DNA from: Bacteroides sp. 51
GTDB taxonomy: Bacteria; Bacteroidota; Bacteroidia; Bacteroidales; Bacteroidaceae
Reading direction: 5' to 3'
Assembly (NCBI RefSeq): GCF_010500965.1
Contig: NZ_QVMI01000005.1
Location: 1-64,000 of the forward strand
Length of the DNA stretch: 64,000 nucleotides
Shown: one piece after another, positions 52,726 through 64,000 of the stretch
Position numbering within the stretch: position 1 is the stretch's first letter
Layout of the letters: each line of letters begins with the position of its first letter
Notes under the pieces: generated by a model
What the model saw: only the letters and a program-made list of their open reading frames with translations
Databases searched by the model: none
What the model was told of the DNA's origin: nothing
Program-made: the position numbers and the translations under genes

Positions 52726-55125
52726 ATGAACAAACGCATTCTATTCACCCTGATCCTGCCCGCGGTTATCCTCACCGCAGGCTTTGCCCAGGATAAACTA
52801 TACCCCAACACCTTTTCCCTGCAAGATGTCAGGATAACGTCGGGCCCTTTCAGACATGCCTGCGAGTTGAACACCGATGTACTGCTTCAGTATGATGCCG
52901 ACCGCTTTCTGGCGCCTTTCATGCGCGAAGCTGGGCTGGCGTCCAAAAAAGAATCTTACGGAAACTGGGAAAAAGACGGCCTAGACGGGCATGTGGGCGG
53001 ACATTACCTCACCGCACTCGCCATTCACTACGCAGCCGGCGGATCGGCCGAATGTAAAGAGCGGATGGACTACATGGTAGCCGAGCTGAAACGGGTGCAA
53101 GACGCCAACGGCGACGGCTCCATCTCCGGATTTCCCAAAAGCAAATCCTTCTGGGAAGAAATCAGAAAAGGAAACGTAGGCATCGTCTGGAGATACTGGG
53201 TGCCGTGGTATAATGTACACAAAACCTTCGCAGGACTTAGAGACGCCTGGCTTTACGGCGGCAACGAACAGGCCCGCACCATGTTTCTCGACATCTGCGA
53301 CTGGGGTGTCGGGATCATCTCTCACCTGGACGACCGGCAAATGGAAGCCATGCTGGCCAATGAATTCGGTGGAATGAACGAAGTCTATGCCGACGCCTAC
53401 CAGATGACGGCCAACCCCAAATACCTGGATGCGGCAAAACGTTTCTCGCACAAAGAGATATTCGATAGTATGGCCGCACAGAAAGACAACCTCGACAACA
53501 AGCACGCCAACACCCAGGTTCCTAAAGCGGTGGGCTATCAGCGCGTGGCCGAGTTGAGTGGCGATGCCGCCTACGTTACGGCCTCCCGGTTTTTCTGGGA
53601 AACCGTGGCCGTCAACCGTTCGCTGTCCCTGGGTGGAAACAGCCGTTCCGAGCACTTCCCCGAAGCCCAGCGCTGTTTCGAATACATGGACGAACGCCAG
53701 GGTCCCGAATCCTGCAACACCAACAATATGTTGAAACTGGCCGAAGGGCTTTTCCGCATGAATCCCGACGCCCGCTATGCCGATTACTACGAGCGCGCCA
53801 TGTTCAACCACATCCTCTCCACCCAACACCCCGGGCACGGTGGTTATGTGTACTTCACCCCTGCGCGCCCCGGGCATTACCGCGTTTATTCGGCGCCCAA
53901 CCAAGCCATGTGGTGCTGCGTGGGCACAGGCATGGAGAACCACGGTAAGTACGGCGAGTTTATCTACACCCATCAGCACGATTCGCTGTTCGTCAACCTC
54001 TTTGTGCCCTCCGAACTGAACTGGAAGGACAAGAAAACAGTGATCGTACAGCAAACCGGTTTCCCCAACGAAGAAGGCAGCACGCTCATCGTCAATCCCC
54101 GCAAAGCCTCCCGCTTCAAAATATTCATCCGCCACCCGTGGTGGGTCGCTGCGGAAGACATGCAGGTTATTTGCGGAGGAACCGATTATGCCAGGGGATC
54201 TACCCCCTCATCCTACATCGAGATAGACCGCAAGTGGAAGAAGGGAGATGTCATTGAAATCAGAACACCCATGAAGGTCGCCATCGAAGAACTGCCCAAC
54301 GTGCCCAAAGCCATCTCCATTATGCGTGGGCCCATTCTGCTGGCTGCCAAAACAAGCACCAGGGATATGCCGGGGCTCATCGCGGGCGACGGTCGCTGGG
54401 AACACATCGCCCACGGCCCGTTGATGTCATTGTTCGATGCCCCCTACATACTGGGCGAGCGCACCGAAATCCTGGCCAAGCTGAACCGCATGAAACCCGT
54501 GACAGGCAAGCCGTTTACCTTTACCGTTCCCGGTCTGTTTGTTCAGGACGAATACAAAAACCTCGAACTCGAACCCTTCTATGGCATTCACGACAGCCGC
54601 TACATGATGTATTGGCTGTCCATGACCGAAGATGAATTCCGGGTTTACAGCAACGAAGCCGGCGCTGCCGAGCGCGACAAACTGATTCTCGACAAACGCA
54701 CGGTAGACCGCGTGTCGGCCGGAGAACAACAGCCCGAGGCTGACCACGGCATGCAGGTGCAACACTCCTCAACCGGAACGCACGAGGGAGAGGCTTGGCG
54801 CGAGGCCGGCGAAGATGGCTATTTCCAGTACACACTGGCAACCGGTAAGATGGACGACCTGTCGCTGATGATTCGCTACCGCGCCGACGAAACCGGCAAC
54901 CAGAAGTTCGACATCCTGATGGACGGCGAATTGCTGAAACACGAAAACACCGCCGGCAAATGGAACCGGCCCGGATTCGTGGACGAGGAATACCGCATCC
55001 CAGCCAAATTCCTGCGGGGAAAAGAGAGAATCACCGTCAGGTTCCAGCCCCAGGCGGAGAACAAAACGGCCTCGATCTTCGCCGTGCGCCTGTTAAAGCC
55101 ACGCATGGCTGTCATTTTAGATTAA
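52726..55125 (+). CDS. GH127/GH146-type beta-L-arabinofuranosidase
   Basis: This 799-residue protein has a signal (AVILTAGFAQ). The DUF1680 alpha/alpha barrel begins FSLQDVRITSGPF and has GHVGGHYLTALAIHYA, VPWYNVHKTFAGLRDAW, NEFGGMNEVYADAYQMT, ESCNTNNMLKLAEGLF and MWCCVGTGMENHGKYGEFIY. The Glu and several Cys in these motifs form the zinc-thiolate site with a Cys nucleophile in GH127/GH146. A C-terminal beta domain follows. It would remove beta-L-arabinofuranose, found on extensins and some complex glycans, which widens the PUL beyond simple glucuronoxylan. The length fits GH146. Confidence 0.88.
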   Translation: MNKRILFTLILPAVILTAGFAQDKLYPNTFSLQDVRITSGPFRHACELNTDVLLQYDADRFLAPFMREAGLASKKESYGNWEKDGLDGHVGGHYLTALAIHYAAGGSAECKERMDYMVAELKRVQDANGDGSISGFPKSKSFWEEIRKGNVGIVWRYWVPWYNVHKTFAGLRDAWLYGGNEQARTMFLDICDWGVGIISHLDDRQMEAMLANEFGGMNEVYADAYQMTANPKYLDAAKRFSHKEIFDSMAAQKDNLDNKHANTQVPKAVGYQRVAELSGDAAYVTASRFFWETVAVNRSLSLGGNSRSEHFPEAQRCFEYMDERQGPESCNTNNMLKLAEGLFRMNPDARYADYYERAMFNHILSTQHPGHGGYVYFTPARPGHYRVYSAPNQAMWCCVGTGMENHGKYGEFIYTHQHDSLFVNLFVPSELNWKDKKTVIVQQTGFPNEEGSTLIVNPRKASRFKIFIRHPWWVAAEDMQVICGGTDYARGSTPSSYIEIDRKWKKGDVIEIRTPMKVAIEELPNVPKAISIMRGPILLAAKTSTRDMPGLIAGDGRWEHIAHGPLMSLFDAPYILGERTEILAKLNRMKPVTGKPFTFTVPGLFVQDEYKNLELEPFYGIHDSRYMMYWLSMTEDEFRVYSNEAGAAERDKLILDKRTVDRVSAGEQQPEADHGMQVQHSSTGTHEGEAWREAGEDGYFQYTLATGKMDDLSLMIRYRADETGNQKFDILMDGELLKHENTAGKWNRPGFVDEEYRIPAKFLRGKERITVRFQPQAENKTASIFAVRLLKPRMAVILD

Positions 55126-55141
55126 TACATAATAAGCAGAT

Positions 55142-57775
55142 ATGAAACGATTCATTCCCCCCCTTTTCGCCCTTCTGTTGATGTTGCCTGCCGCCGTGCA
55201 GGCGCAGGCAGATGCGCGCGATATGGATTCTTTAGTTACCAACAACCCTTCTTCCGGCACATTTCCGCTGGTAGCCAGCGGCAAGACAGCCGCGCTGTGT
55301 TACGATGCAGCCGATTATCCGGGAGTGATCCGTGCCATTGGCGACCTTCGGAAGGACATTGAGCGGGTAACCGATTGTGCGCCCGCCCTGCATGCCGTCG
55401 AAATGCTGCCGCGGCAAGCCGTGATCATCGGTACACTGGGAAAGAGCCGGCGGATTGACGAGCTGGTGAAGTCCGGCAAACTGCCAGCTAAAGATCTCCG
55501 GGGCAAGTGGGAAAGTTTCGTTATCACCACCATCGACAATCCCTTTCCCGGCACGGAGCGCGCCGTAGTCATTGCCGGGAGCGACAAGCGCGGAACCATT
55601 TACGGCATCTACGAACTGTCCCGGCAGCTTGGCGTGTCGCCTTGGTACTGGTGGGCCGATGTGCCGCCGCTGAAGAGGAAAGAGGCCTATATCACCTCCG
55701 GCTACCACGCCTCGGGCGAACCGAAAGTGCGCTACCGCGGAATCTTCATCAACGACGAAATACCGTGCATGACCGACTGGGCCAGGGAGAAGTTCGGCGG
55801 CATGAACAGTGGCATGTACGCCCACGTCTTCGAACTCCTGTTGCGTCTGCGCGCCAATTATCTGTGGCCCGGCATGTGGGGTTCCTTCAAGGAATACAAC
55901 CCCGGCGTGCCCATTCTGTTCGACGACGAAGGCCGTTACGAAGGCAACTCCTTCAACGAAGACGACCCCGCGAATCCCCGTCTGGCCGACGAGTACGGTA
56001 TCGTCATGGGAACCTCGCACCACGAGCCCATGCAGCGCTCGCAACAAGAGTGGTTGCGCAACAAGCAAAACTACGGCAACGCCGAGTGGAACTACGTGAC
56101 CAACCGCGCCGGCATCCGGAAGTTCTTTACCGAAGGCATGGAGAACACCCGCAACTACGAAAGTATCATCACCCTGGGCATGCGTGGCGACGATGACAAG
56201 CCGATGGCAGACGCCGGCAGCATCGAAGAGAACTTCCGCGTGTTGGAGAACATCATCGCCGACCAACGAAACATCATCCGCCGCGTAACCGGAAAGCCCG
56301 CCGACCAAACTCCGCAGGTGTGGACATTATATAAGGAGGTGCTCGATTATTACGACCTCGGCCTGAACGTGCCCGACGATGTCATTGTACTGCTGTGCGA
56401 CGACGACTGGGGCGATGTCCGCTACCTGCCCGCCCTGAACGGCAAGCGGCATTCCGGCGGCTATGGCATGTACTACCACGCCGGATATTACGGCGCCCCG
56501 CGCGCCAGCAAATGGCTCAACATGAGCCAGATTTCGCATATATGGGAGCAACTGCAACTCACCTATAGTTATGGCGTAGATAAGATATGGATCCTGAACG
56601 TGGGCGACATCAAGCCCTGCGAGTATCCCATGGACTTCTTCCTGAAGATGGCCTGGAACCCCGAACGATTCAATTCCACCAACCTGCAACAGTATGCCCG
56701 CGACTTCTGTGCCGAGCAGTTCGGCCAAAGTCAGGCTGCCGAGGCCGCCGAAATCCTCGATACCTACTGCAAATACGCCGGCCGCGTAGTGGCCGAAATG
56801 ATGGACGAGAAGAGCTACGACCTCGAAAGTGGCGAATTTAAAACCGTTCGCGACGCGTTCATGGCCCTCGAAGCGCGCGCCTTGCGTCAGTATCTCGCCC
56901 TGCCCGGTGTTCGCAAAGATGCCTACCACCAACTTGTGCGCTTCCCCGTGCAAGCCATGGCCAACCTGTACGACCTGTACTACTCCCTGGCCATGAACCG
57001 CAAGCTGGGGGTAGAGAAAGACCCCGCAGCCAACTACTGGGCCGACCGTGTGGAGGCTTGCTTCCGGCACGATGCTACCCTCTGTACCGAGTATAACCAT
57101 GACATTGCTGATGGCAAATGGAATCACATGATGGATCAGGTACACATCGGCTACACCTTTTGGCATCCACCAGTGCAGAACATTATGCCGCAGGTTATCC
57201 GTGTGCGCCCCGAAGAAGTTCGGGCGGGCGGCTATACGTTCAATCACAAAAATCGTGTGGTGGTGATGGAAGCCGAACACTACTACACCGCCGACCCGGG
57301 TTCCGGCAAAGCCGCCTGGACGGTCATCCCCGATTTAGGGCGCACCCTCTCCGGCGTGGCCCTGATGCCTTACGATCAAGAGACTACGGGTGCGGCGCTG
57401 ACTTATAAGATGAAGCTCGCCCCGGGCAACGCCCGCACCGTTGCGCTACGCGTCATTACCGATTGCACGCTGCCTTTCCTCAAAGGAGGCCACAGCATCG
57501 CCGCCGCCTTCGCCGGAGCGGAAGAGAAAACCGTCGGCATCAATCAGGAGCTGACGTGGAAGAACAATTACAGCAAAATGTACCCGGCAGCCGCCGAACG
57601 CATCATCGAAACGGTTCTTGAACTACCCCTGCCCCAAGGCAACGGTGCCGGCGAGTACTCCCTGATCCTGCGCCCGCTGAATCCCGGCATTGTATTCCAG
57701 AAAATCATTGTAGACCTCGGCGGATACGAGGATACACGGTTGAAGATGCCGGAGAGCCCGTATATAAAGGAATAA
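55142..57775 (+). CDS. GH115 xylan alpha-1,2-glucuronidase, second copy
   Basis: This 877-residue protein has a signal (AAVQAQ). It has the same blocks as the GH115 at 28415: VIIGTLGKSRRIDELVKSG, VIAGSDKRGTIYGIYELSRQLGV, YRGIFINDEIPCMTDW, MGTSHHEPMQRSQ and VLLCDDDWGDVRY. An extra insertion (SFKEYNPGVPILFDDEGRYEGNSF) lies near the active site. This loop difference suggests a different substrate, such as longer or differently branched glucuronoxylan. It is in one run with the flanking GH146-like and GH43 genes. Confidence 0.93.
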   Translation: MKRFIPPLFALLLMLPAAVQAQADARDMDSLVTNNPSSGTFPLVASGKTAALCYDAADYPGVIRAIGDLRKDIERVTDCAPALHAVEMLPRQAVIIGTLGKSRRIDELVKSGKLPAKDLRGKWESFVITTIDNPFPGTERAVVIAGSDKRGTIYGIYELSRQLGVSPWYWWADVPPLKRKEAYITSGYHASGEPKVRYRGIFINDEIPCMTDWAREKFGGMNSGMYAHVFELLLRLRANYLWPGMWGSFKEYNPGVPILFDDEGRYEGNSFNEDDPANPRLADEYGIVMGTSHHEPMQRSQQEWLRNKQNYGNAEWNYVTNRAGIRKFFTEGMENTRNYESIITLGMRGDDDKPMADAGSIEENFRVLENIIADQRNIIRRVTGKPADQTPQVWTLYKEVLDYYDLGLNVPDDVIVLLCDDDWGDVRYLPALNGKRHSGGYGMYYHAGYYGAPRASKWLNMSQISHIWEQLQLTYSYGVDKIWILNVGDIKPCEYPMDFFLKMAWNPERFNSTNLQQYARDFCAEQFGQSQAAEAAEILDTYCKYAGRVVAEMMDEKSYDLESGEFKTVRDAFMALEARALRQYLALPGVRKDAYHQLVRFPVQAMANLYDLYYSLAMNRKLGVEKDPAANYWADRVEACFRHDATLCTEYNHDIADGKWNHMMDQVHIGYTFWHPPVQNIMPQVIRVRPEEVRAGGYTFNHKNRVVVMEAEHYYTADPGSGKAAWTVIPDLGRTLSGVALMPYDQETTGAALTYKMKLAPGNARTVALRVITDCTLPFLKGGHSIAAAFAGAEEKTVGINQELTWKNNYSKMYPAAAERIIETVLELPLPQGNGAGEYSLILRPLNPGIVFQKIIVDLGGYEDTRLKMPESPYIKE

Positions 57776-57800
57776 TAAATAATGTAAACCAATAAATCCC

Positions 57801-60699
<2,899 letters not shown>

Positions 60700-60711
60700 T
60701 AATAGAATCAC

Positions 60712-62349
60712 ATGAAAATCAAAAAACTAATCGCCCCGCTACTTATCGCGGGTCTTGCTTTGGCAGGATGCAATGCTCAAACTGCTTCAAAAACAGACGG
60801 AGGTGTCATGGGCACCTTCACCAACCCCGTGCTTTACGCCGATGTGCCCGACCCGTGCCTTATCCGCGTAGACTCGTTCTACTACATGATAAGCACCACC
60901 ATGCACCTCATGCCCGGCGCACCCGTGATGAAATCCAAAGACCTGGTGAATTGGGAAACCGTGAGCTATGTGTTCCAAACCCTTACCGACACGCCCAAGT
61001 ACGACATGGAGAACGGCACCGTCTATGGCCGCGGCCAGTGGGCATCCTCCATCCGCTACCACAACGGGCGGTTCTACGTCTTCTTCTCGCCCAACGACGA
61101 GCCCTACCGTGGATATATCTATACCACCACCGACCCCGAAAAGGAACCCTGGACGCTTGTATCGCGCGTGCCCCATTTCCACGACTGTTCGCTCTTTTTT
61201 GACGACGACGGCCGCGTGTATATGTTCTACGGCACCGGCGAGTTGCGCGAACTCAACGCCGACCTTTCCGATGTCAAAGAAGGAGGGATCCGCAAGCGCA
61301 TCATCGAACGCGATGCTACCGAAACCGGTCTGCTCGAAGGTACCCACGCCCTCAAAAAAGACGGCAAATACTACGTTATGATGATCTCCATGGTATACGG
61401 TGAGCCCGGTCGTATCCGCCGCGAGGTGTGCTATCGCGCCGATAACATCGAAGGCCCGTACGAAAAGAAAGTTATCCTCGAAAGCGAGTTCGAAGAATAC
61501 GGCGGCGTAGGCCAGGGCTTTATTGTCGACACGCCCGAAGGCGACTGGTACGGTGTTATCTTTCAGGATCGCGGCGGCGTAGGTCGTGTGCCTATCCTGA
61601 TGCCTTGCCACTGGATAGACGGCTGGCCGATGCTGGGCAACGAAGACGGAAGCATTTCCAAGACCTACGAAAAGATACTCTACCCCAATGCATACAACAA
61701 AGGCATTGTAGGCAGCGATGATTTCGGCAGCGACAAACTTTCGCTCTACTGGCAGTGGAACCACAATCCGGTAAACGATAAATGGTCGCTCGCCGAACGT
61801 CCCGGCTACCTGCGCCTGAAAACCGCCCGCGTGACAGATAACCTCTTTGCCGCCCGCAACACCATTACACAGCGCACCATCGGGCCAAAGTCCGGCGCTA
61901 CTGTTTCGCTCGACCTCTCCGGCATGATTGACGGCGATGTTGCCGGATTCAGCGCCTTCAACGGGCACTCCGGAACCCTCTCCGTGCGCATGGAAGGCAA
62001 TAAGAAAACCCTCGTCATGACCGAAGACGTGATCAACTTCGACCCCGTAGACCGCGAGAAGGATAAGATCATCAAAGATCCTACCTCCGAGGAAAAAGAG
62101 CGCGTGGCTATCAATCAGGACAACATCTACCTGCGCATCGATTGCGACTTTACCCGTCAGCAAGAACTGGCTACCTTCTACTACAGCCTTGATAACGTTG
62201 AATGGAAGAAGATAGGTTCGGATTTCCGTATGCGTTTCGACTACCGCCGGTTCTTTATGGGCACCAAATTCGCTATCTTTAACTATGCCACCAAGACCTT
62301 GGGCGGCCATGTAGATGTCGATTACTTTGATTTCACCGAACAAAAATAA
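60712..62349 (+). CDS. GH43 (subfamily 12-like) lipoprotein
   Basis: This 545-residue protein has a lipobox (ALAGCNAQ). The catalytic domain has base Asp in LYADVPDPCLIRVDSFYYMIS, FHDCSLFFDDDGRVYMFYG for the second Asp and TGLLEGTHALKKDGKYYV for the acid Glu. A beta-sandwich follows from about 335 (DDFGSDKLSLYWQWNHNPVNDKWSL). It is closely similar in plan to the enzyme at 47808 without the last domain. A role in removing arabinose or xylose branches is likely. It is 4 bp upstream of the GH2 gene. Confidence 0.9.
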   Translation: MKIKKLIAPLLIAGLALAGCNAQTASKTDGGVMGTFTNPVLYADVPDPCLIRVDSFYYMISTTMHLMPGAPVMKSKDLVNWETVSYVFQTLTDTPKYDMENGTVYGRGQWASSIRYHNGRFYVFFSPNDEPYRGYIYTTTDPEKEPWTLVSRVPHFHDCSLFFDDDGRVYMFYGTGELRELNADLSDVKEGGIRKRIIERDATETGLLEGTHALKKDGKYYVMMISMVYGEPGRIRREVCYRADNIEGPYEKKVILESEFEEYGGVGQGFIVDTPEGDWYGVIFQDRGGVGRVPILMPCHWIDGWPMLGNEDGSISKTYEKILYPNAYNKGIVGSDDFGSDKLSLYWQWNHNPVNDKWSLAERPGYLRLKTARVTDNLFAARNTITQRTIGPKSGATVSLDLSGMIDGDVAGFSAFNGHSGTLSVRMEGNKKTLVMTEDVINFDPVDREKDKIIKDPTSEEKERVAINQDNIYLRIDCDFTRQQELATFYYSLDNVEWKKIGSDFRMRFDYRRFFMGTKFAIFNYATKTLGGHVDVDYFDFTEQK

Positions 62350-62353
62350 CACA

Positions 62354-64000
62354 ATGAAGACTATTGTTTTAAATCTGTTACTTTTTTGCATAGCTGTTTC
62401 GTTGCAGGCGCAAACTACCCCTCCATGGGAAGACCCTAACATCATTGGCATCAATAAAGAAAGCTACCACAGCACGCTGATGCTTCCGTCGCAGAAGAAA
62501 AACTGCCCGGAGATCATCTCGCTGGATGGGAAGTGGCGCTTCCACTGGTCGCCCGACCCGCAGAGCCGTCCCGCTGAATTCTATAACGTAGGTTTCGATG
62601 CCTCCCATTGGGACGAGATCGTAGTACCCGGTACCTGGCAGATGCAAGGATACGGCATACCCATCTACACCAACTGGACGCACCCCTTCAAGAAAGACCA
62701 GCCCCGGGTGATGGGCGAGCCGCCTGCTAATTACTTCAGCTACAAGAACCGCAACCCCGTGGGCTCATACCTCACCACTTTCGAGGTGTCGCCCCAGATG
62801 AAGGGTAAGCAACTCTACCTGCACTTCGAGGGTGTAAAATCTGCCATGTACTTGTGGATCAATGGCCGGCAGGTAGGCTACAGCGAGAACTCCATGGCAC
62901 CCGCCGAGTTCGACGTTACGGAGTACGTAAAAGAAGGCCAAAACCAACTGGCGGTCGAAGTGTACCGCTGGTCGGACGGCAGTTACCTCGAAGACCAGGA
63001 CATGTGGCGCACCAGCGGCATTTATCGCTCGGTAGAACTCTGGGTACGTCCACAAACACATATTCAGGACTACAAACTGGCCACGCTCTTGTCCGACGAT
63101 TTCAGCTCGGCACAGTTCAATGCCAGTGTCAATGTGCGGAATAAATCGGCGAAGAAAACCCGCAACCTCACCGTTGAAGTAGTGTTGACAGGCGAAAGCA
63201 CCCAAGGTGAGAAGCTCGAAGAAAAGCTGACGGGGAAACTGAATTCCCTGGGCACCCTTTCCACAGAAACCGTTTCGCTCACCGGTACGCTGCGTAATCC
63301 CCGGTTGTGGTCGTCCGAAAAACCATATCTGTACGATGTCAGCATCACCTTGCGCGATAAGAATGGGGTAGTAGACGCTTTCCGCTACCACTGGGGCGTA
63401 CGCAAAATTGAGGTCGACGGCGAAGTCTTCAAGATCAACGGCAAGCCCGTCAAGATCAAGGGCGTTAACCGTCACGAATTCCACCCCCGTATGGGGATCT
63501 CTATCGACGAAGCCACGTTGATAAAAGACCTGCAACTCATGAAGCAGGCCAACATCAATATGATTCGTACTTCTCACTATCCCGACCAGCCCATCTTCTA
63601 CGAATTGTGCGACCGCTTTGGCCTTTATGTGATGGACGAAGCCAATCAGGAAAGCCACGACTACGGCATGGGTAATAAGGAACTGGGCGACAATCCGGTG
63701 TGGACGAAAGCACACGTAGACCGTGCCCTTTCTTTGGTGGAACGCGACAAGAACCATCCGAGCATTGTCTTCTGGTCCCTCGGAAACGAAGGTGGAAAGG
63801 GCATGAATCTGAAAGCCATGTCCGACACCATTCTTGCCATCGATCCTACTCGCTTAATTTACAGCGACTCCGACGATTCTGTGTCTGCCATCCGCGACGA
63901 AGGCTATCCTCACCCCGATAACCTCCGCAAACTGGCCGAAAAGAATACCGATCGCCCCCTCTTCATGCGCGAATACGCTCATGCCATGGGAAACTCCCTG
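62354..64000 (+). CDS. GH2 beta-galactosidase/glucuronidase-type enzyme (5' part, cut by window end)
   Basis: The frame is open from ATG 62354 to the window end (549 codons, no stop). A signal peptide (SLQAQ) is followed by WEDPNIIGINKESYHS, the start of secreted LacZ-like GH2 enzymes. Then come a jelly-roll (ENSMAPAEFDVTEYVKEGQNQLAVEVYRW), an Ig domain and the barrel with KGVNRHEFHPRMG. Acid/base Glu479 is in WSLGNEGG and REYAHAMGNS lies at the end. The nucleophile Glu is beyond the window. GH2 members remove terminal beta-galactose, beta-glucuronate or other beta-sugars, so a galactose-capped xylan side chain is a possible target. Confidence 0.9.
   Translation, partial: MKTIVLNLLLFCIAVSLQAQTTPPWEDPNIIGINKESYHSTLMLPSQKKNCPEIISLDGKWRFHWSPDPQSRPAEFYNVGFDASHWDEIVVPGTWQMQGYGIPIYTNWTHPFKKDQPRVMGEPPANYFSYKNRNPVGSYLTTFEVSPQMKGKQLYLHFEGVKSAMYLWINGRQVGYSENSMAPAEFDVTEYVKEGQNQLAVEVYRWSDGSYLEDQDMWRTSGIYRSVELWVRPQTHIQDYKLATLLSDDFSSAQFNASVNVRNKSAKKTRNLTVEVVLTGESTQGEKLEEKLTGKLNSLGTLSTETVSLTGTLRNPRLWSSEKPYLYDVSITLRDKNGVVDAFRYHWGVRKIEVDGEVFKINGKPVKIKGVNRHEFHPRMGISIDEATLIKDLQLMKQANINMIRTSHYPDQPIFYELCDRFGLYVMDEANQESHDYGMGNKELGDNPVWTKAHVDRALSLVERDKNHPSIVFWSLGNEGGKGMNLKAMSDTILAIDPTRLIYSDSDDSVSAIRDEGYPHPDNLRKLAEKNTDRPLFMREYAHAMGNSL

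Noticed and set aside
60787-62454. Minus-strand open frame of 555 codons, and similar long antisense frames at 51535-52632, 52981-54135, 55232-56308, 57825-58886 and 59551-60546
   Set aside because: All lie opposite well-supported enzyme genes and show His/Val/Gly-rich composition typical of antisense reading.

Overview
The window comes from a member of the Bacteroidota, most likely Bacteroidales. The evidence is promoters with TTTG at -33 and TAnnTTTG at -7, a hybrid two-component (HTCS) sensor-regulator, a large lipoprotein-rich polysaccharide utilization locus (PUL), and a CTnDOT-type conjugation module (traA/traB/traD/traE, mobA/mobB/mobC, DUF3945, PRTRC genes). I cannot name the species from the sequence. 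There are no rRNA, tRNA or CRISPR features.

Left part (1-22,360): part of an integrative conjugative element, AT-richer than the right part. On the minus strand lie traA (ParA-like), traB (DUF3408) and traD (DUF4122), then a self-contained CHAT-domain protease gene between two terminators, then a traE whose frame stops after 43 codons, apparently where a group II intron begins. A 410-bp array of degenerate 8-bp units and a hairpin-rich candidate oriT separate traA from mobA, mobB (relaxase) and mobC (coupling protein) on the plus strand. Cargo follows: an AbiE-like winged-helix regulator and nucleotidyltransferase pair overlapped by a metallophosphoesterase and controlled from a 64-bp palindromic promoter, facing a lone AbiEi/DUF6088-like antitoxin gene. 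Then come a DUF4099/DUF3945 protein, a topoisomerase III, small unknown genes and a partial PRTRC cassette (E, C, F-like, B, ThiF). Integrase, element ends and the rest of the transfer operon are outside the window.

Right part (22,449-64,000): a GC-richer PUL for substituted (glucurono/arabino)xylan. A minus-strand HTCS regulator faces one long plus-strand run of about 22 genes. These are eight GH43 enzymes, two GH115 and one GH67 alpha-glucuronidases, a GH10 xylanase, a GH127/GH146-type beta-L-arabinofuranosidase, a GH2 enzyme cut by the window edge, an SGNH acetylesterase, a CE1 feruloyl-type esterase and a GPH-family sugar/uronide symporter. Together they would remove acetyl, feruloyl, glucuronosyl and arabinosyl groups, cut the xylan chain, and import and finish the products. 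No SusC/SusD pair is present in the window, so outer-membrane import must be encoded elsewhere.

Within the PUL, a four-gene block (30,937-37,538) holds an 874-residue GH67-related protein of unknown specificity, a Tat-signal GHL6/beta-galactosidase-trimerisation-like protein, a DUF1080 lipoprotein and a xylose-isomerase-like lipoprotein. It is the least explained enzymatic part of the locus. A shortened UxuA-like gene that has lost metal ligands sits beside the GH67 gene. In the conjugative part, the most unusual signals are the octamer array, the CHAT cargo, the shared CACGATGACATA motif and the palindromic AbiE-type promoter.
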